From an uncultured Oscillospiraceae bacterium (GTDB lineage Bacteria > Bacillota > Clostridia > Oscillospirales > Oscillospiraceae), in NCBI GenBank assembly GCA_949841465.1, contig CATKZW010000011.1, forward strand, positions 1-62,082: a stretch of DNA of 62,082 bases. Reading direction: 5' to 3'. The first letter of the stretch is position 1; every line of letters starts with the position of its first letter. Position numbers and translations under genes: made by a program. Of this stretch, positions 60,852-62,082 are shown one piece after another. The notes beneath the pieces were generated by a model. That model was given only the letters and a program-made list of their open reading frames with translations, made no database searches and was not told where the DNA came from.

Positions 60852-61916
60852 ATGATGAAGAAAGTATTAGCACAGGTGCTGTCGCTGTCTTTGATAGCAT
60901 TCCTTTTCGCCGGATGCACCGGAGGCGAGCCCCCCAAAGCGTCCTCAGACGCCCCGGAGGTTCCATCCTCGTCCACTGTCCCCACCGAAAAAACGCTCGA
61001 CGTCAGCACTAGGACCATCCGGTTTGCCACCACGTCCTCTGAGGGAACCGCCATCGTAGACGCAATGCACGTCTTTGCCGACCTGGTGAGCGAGGCGTCC
61101 AGCGGGTTGATCACAGTGGATCTCTACCCCTCGTCCGCCTTGGGCGATGTGTCGGAGAGCTACCAGAATGTTCAGCTGGGGGTGCTGGACATGGCGGTTA
61201 CCTCTGCGCAGAACGTGGCCGGAAGCGGCGCCTCTGACTTTGTCGCGTTGAGTCTGCCCTATGTTTTCAGGGATTCCAAGCATATCATTGATGTGATCCA
61301 AGGGGAAATCGGGGCACAACTGCTTGCCTCCGTCCAAGCCAGCGGCACCAAATGCGTCGGCATCGGCTTCTGGAACGCCGGGTCCCGCTGCTTCTTCACC
61401 AAGACCCCCGTGCGCTCCCTGGCTGATATGAAGGGAATGAAGATCCGCTGCCAGCAGCTGGATGTGGACACCGACATGACCAAGGCGCTGGGCGCCAGCC
61501 CCACCCCCATTGCGTTCAGTGAGCTGTATTCCTCGCTCCAGACCGGCGTTGTGGACGGGGCGGAAAACCCGCTCAGCGGCATCTATTCCGGCAAATTCTA
61601 TGAGGTCTGCAAATATGTGACCTTGGATGAGCACAGTGCGCCTCCCGTGGTGATTGTTTTCTCCGAAACCATTTGGCAGACCATGTCCGAGGATGAGCAC
61701 AACATCATCCTCAACGCATGGAAGGAGGCGTCCTCCACAAACTACGACTGCCTTGTGAACGAGCAGGCTCACTACATCGAGCTGCTGGAGGCGGAGGACG
61801 TGGAGGTGATCCGCCTTTCTGACAAAGACGACTGGTACGCCGCCATGGAGCCTGTGTACAAGACCTACGGTTCCGACTGCGCGGATGTCCTTGACGCCAT
61901 TGCCGCCATCGGCTGA
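60852..61916 (+). CDS. TRAP transporter substrate-binding protein, DctP family
   Basis: A 354-residue lipoprotein that captures an organic acid for a tripartite sodium-driven importer. The signal peptide ends in FAGC with Cys 22, followed by a Pro/Ser/Thr-rich linker. The DctP fold shows TIRFATTSSEGTAIVDAMHVFADLVSEASSGLITVDLYPSSALGD, the binding-site region FWNAGSRCFFTKTPVRSLADMKGMKIR with the conserved Arg, and SELYSSLQTGVVDGAENPLSGIYSGKFYEV. GGAGG lies before ATG 60852. Likely ligands are uronates or other sugar acids, given the LacI-type regulator and the uronate genes elsewhere; this is inference. The membrane subunits should follow to the right. Confidence 0.93.
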   Translation: MMKKVLAQVLSLSLIAFLFAGCTGGEPPKASSDAPEVPSSSTVPTEKTLDVSTRTIRFATTSSEGTAIVDAMHVFADLVSEASSGLITVDLYPSSALGDVSESYQNVQLGVLDMAVTSAQNVAGSGASDFVALSLPYVFRDSKHIIDVIQGEIGAQLLASVQASGTKCVGIGFWNAGSRCFFTKTPVRSLADMKGMKIRCQQLDVDTDMTKALGASPTPIAFSELYSSLQTGVVDGAENPLSGIYSGKFYEVCKYVTLDEHSAPPVVIVFSETIWQTMSEDEHNIILNAWKEASSTNYDCLVNEQAHYIELLEAEDVEVIRLSDKDDWYAAMEPVYKTYGSDCADVLDAIAAIG

Positions 61917-61997
61917 CCCGGGCTCGGCGCATTGAGCCGCGGTGTACGGGCTCAAGGCGCCCCCGCTTAGCCCCGCACGTCCGGCAACCCGCCGGGT

Positions 61998-62022
61998 GAA
62001 AAAACGCGGTCCGCGTTTTTTC
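61998..62022 (+). terminator. Partial terminator between the TRAP binding protein and the next gene
   Basis: AAAAAACGCGG (61999-62009), one base, then CCGCGTTTTTT (62011-62021). It probably cuts transcription part of the time so that the binding protein is made in excess over the membrane subunits. Confidence 0.75.
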
Positions 62023-62058
62023 AAGTGCATTGCCTATACCATCTGGAGGTGAACGATT

Positions 62059-62082
62059 ATGAAAAGCGCAGAGGAAAAACGG
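62059..62082 (+). CDS. Start of the next gene, probably a TRAP small permease (DctQ), cut by the window edge
   Basis: ATG at 62059 follows GGAGG at a good distance and opens MKSAEEKR before the sequence ends. Its place right after a DctP gene and an attenuating terminator makes a DctQ-type small permease the most likely reading; the eight visible codons cannot prove it. Confidence 0.5.

Overview
The window is G+C-rich DNA, about 60 percent by eye, from a Gram-positive, spore-forming anaerobe. It is most likely a gut Oscillospiraceae/Clostridia member of the Flavonifractor, Intestinimonas or Lawsonibacter type. The grounds are a spoIIR gene, a Cys T-box in front of cysE-cysS, strong AGGAGG ribosome sites, an etfB-etfA-acyl-CoA dehydrogenase set of the butyrate type, and a type-I-beta DAHP synthase. 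The genus is inference. I saw no rRNA, tRNA, CRISPR array, prophage or complete insertion sequence.

Layout. 1-11.9 kb: end of a small hypothetical gene, a Kef-type antiporter, uvrB with two promoters and a LexA-like box, an XRE regulator divergent from a small acidic protein, an M28 peptidase, an MmcQ/YjbR protein, uvrA, a small membrane exporter, an M32 carboxypeptidase and a YwlG-like protein. 12-20.3 kb (minus strand): uronate use. A GH88 unsaturated-uronyl hydrolase and a DUF2264 protein form one unit. The other runs from a promoter with a perfect palindrome over its -10: KDPG aldolase fused to a VOC domain, two PfkB sugar kinases and uronate isomerase. 20.4-29.9 kb (minus): a peptide ABC transporter with enlarged parts (lipoprotein, permease with a large external insert, second permease, ATPase with a coiled-coil insert, ATPase with C-terminal membrane helices) and a membrane-anchored ApbE-like protein, behind a 280-nt folded leader. 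30-36.4 kb (minus): BlaI/BlaR-type pair, M20 peptidase, and an enoate-reductase-type flavoenzyme. 36.6-39.1 kb (plus): Cys T-box, cysE, cysS.

39.1-51.4 kb (minus): a long aromatic-amino-acid cluster, in order of transcription aroF, DUF6054, aroB, aroA, GNAT, aroC, gamma-carbonic anhydrase, pheA, aroK, aroQ, aroE, LD-carboxypeptidase, ispE, spoIIR. It starts with an unlisted 31-codon leader peptide rich in Phe, Tyr and Trp, followed by an intrinsic terminator: a classical attenuator. It ends with a large hairpin that both looks like a terminator and buries the spoIIR ribosome site, with a sigma-F-like promoter placed so that its own transcript escapes the hairpin. Two copies of a 245-bp repeat with hairpin ends interrupt the cluster, and a diverged third copy lies in the uronate operon.

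51.5-62 kb: cinA and a secreted stalk-domain protein, a second XRE/small-protein divergent pair with a 16-bp inverted-repeat operator, thiI, etfB-etfA-acyl-CoA dehydrogenase, and a LacI-type repressor divergent from a TRAP transporter whose promoter holds a perfect LacI-type operator. The best candidates for undescribed biology are the aromatic leader peptide, the spoIIR hairpin/sigma-F arrangement, the elaborated peptide transporter, the hairpin-ended repeat family, and the two XRE/small-protein modules.
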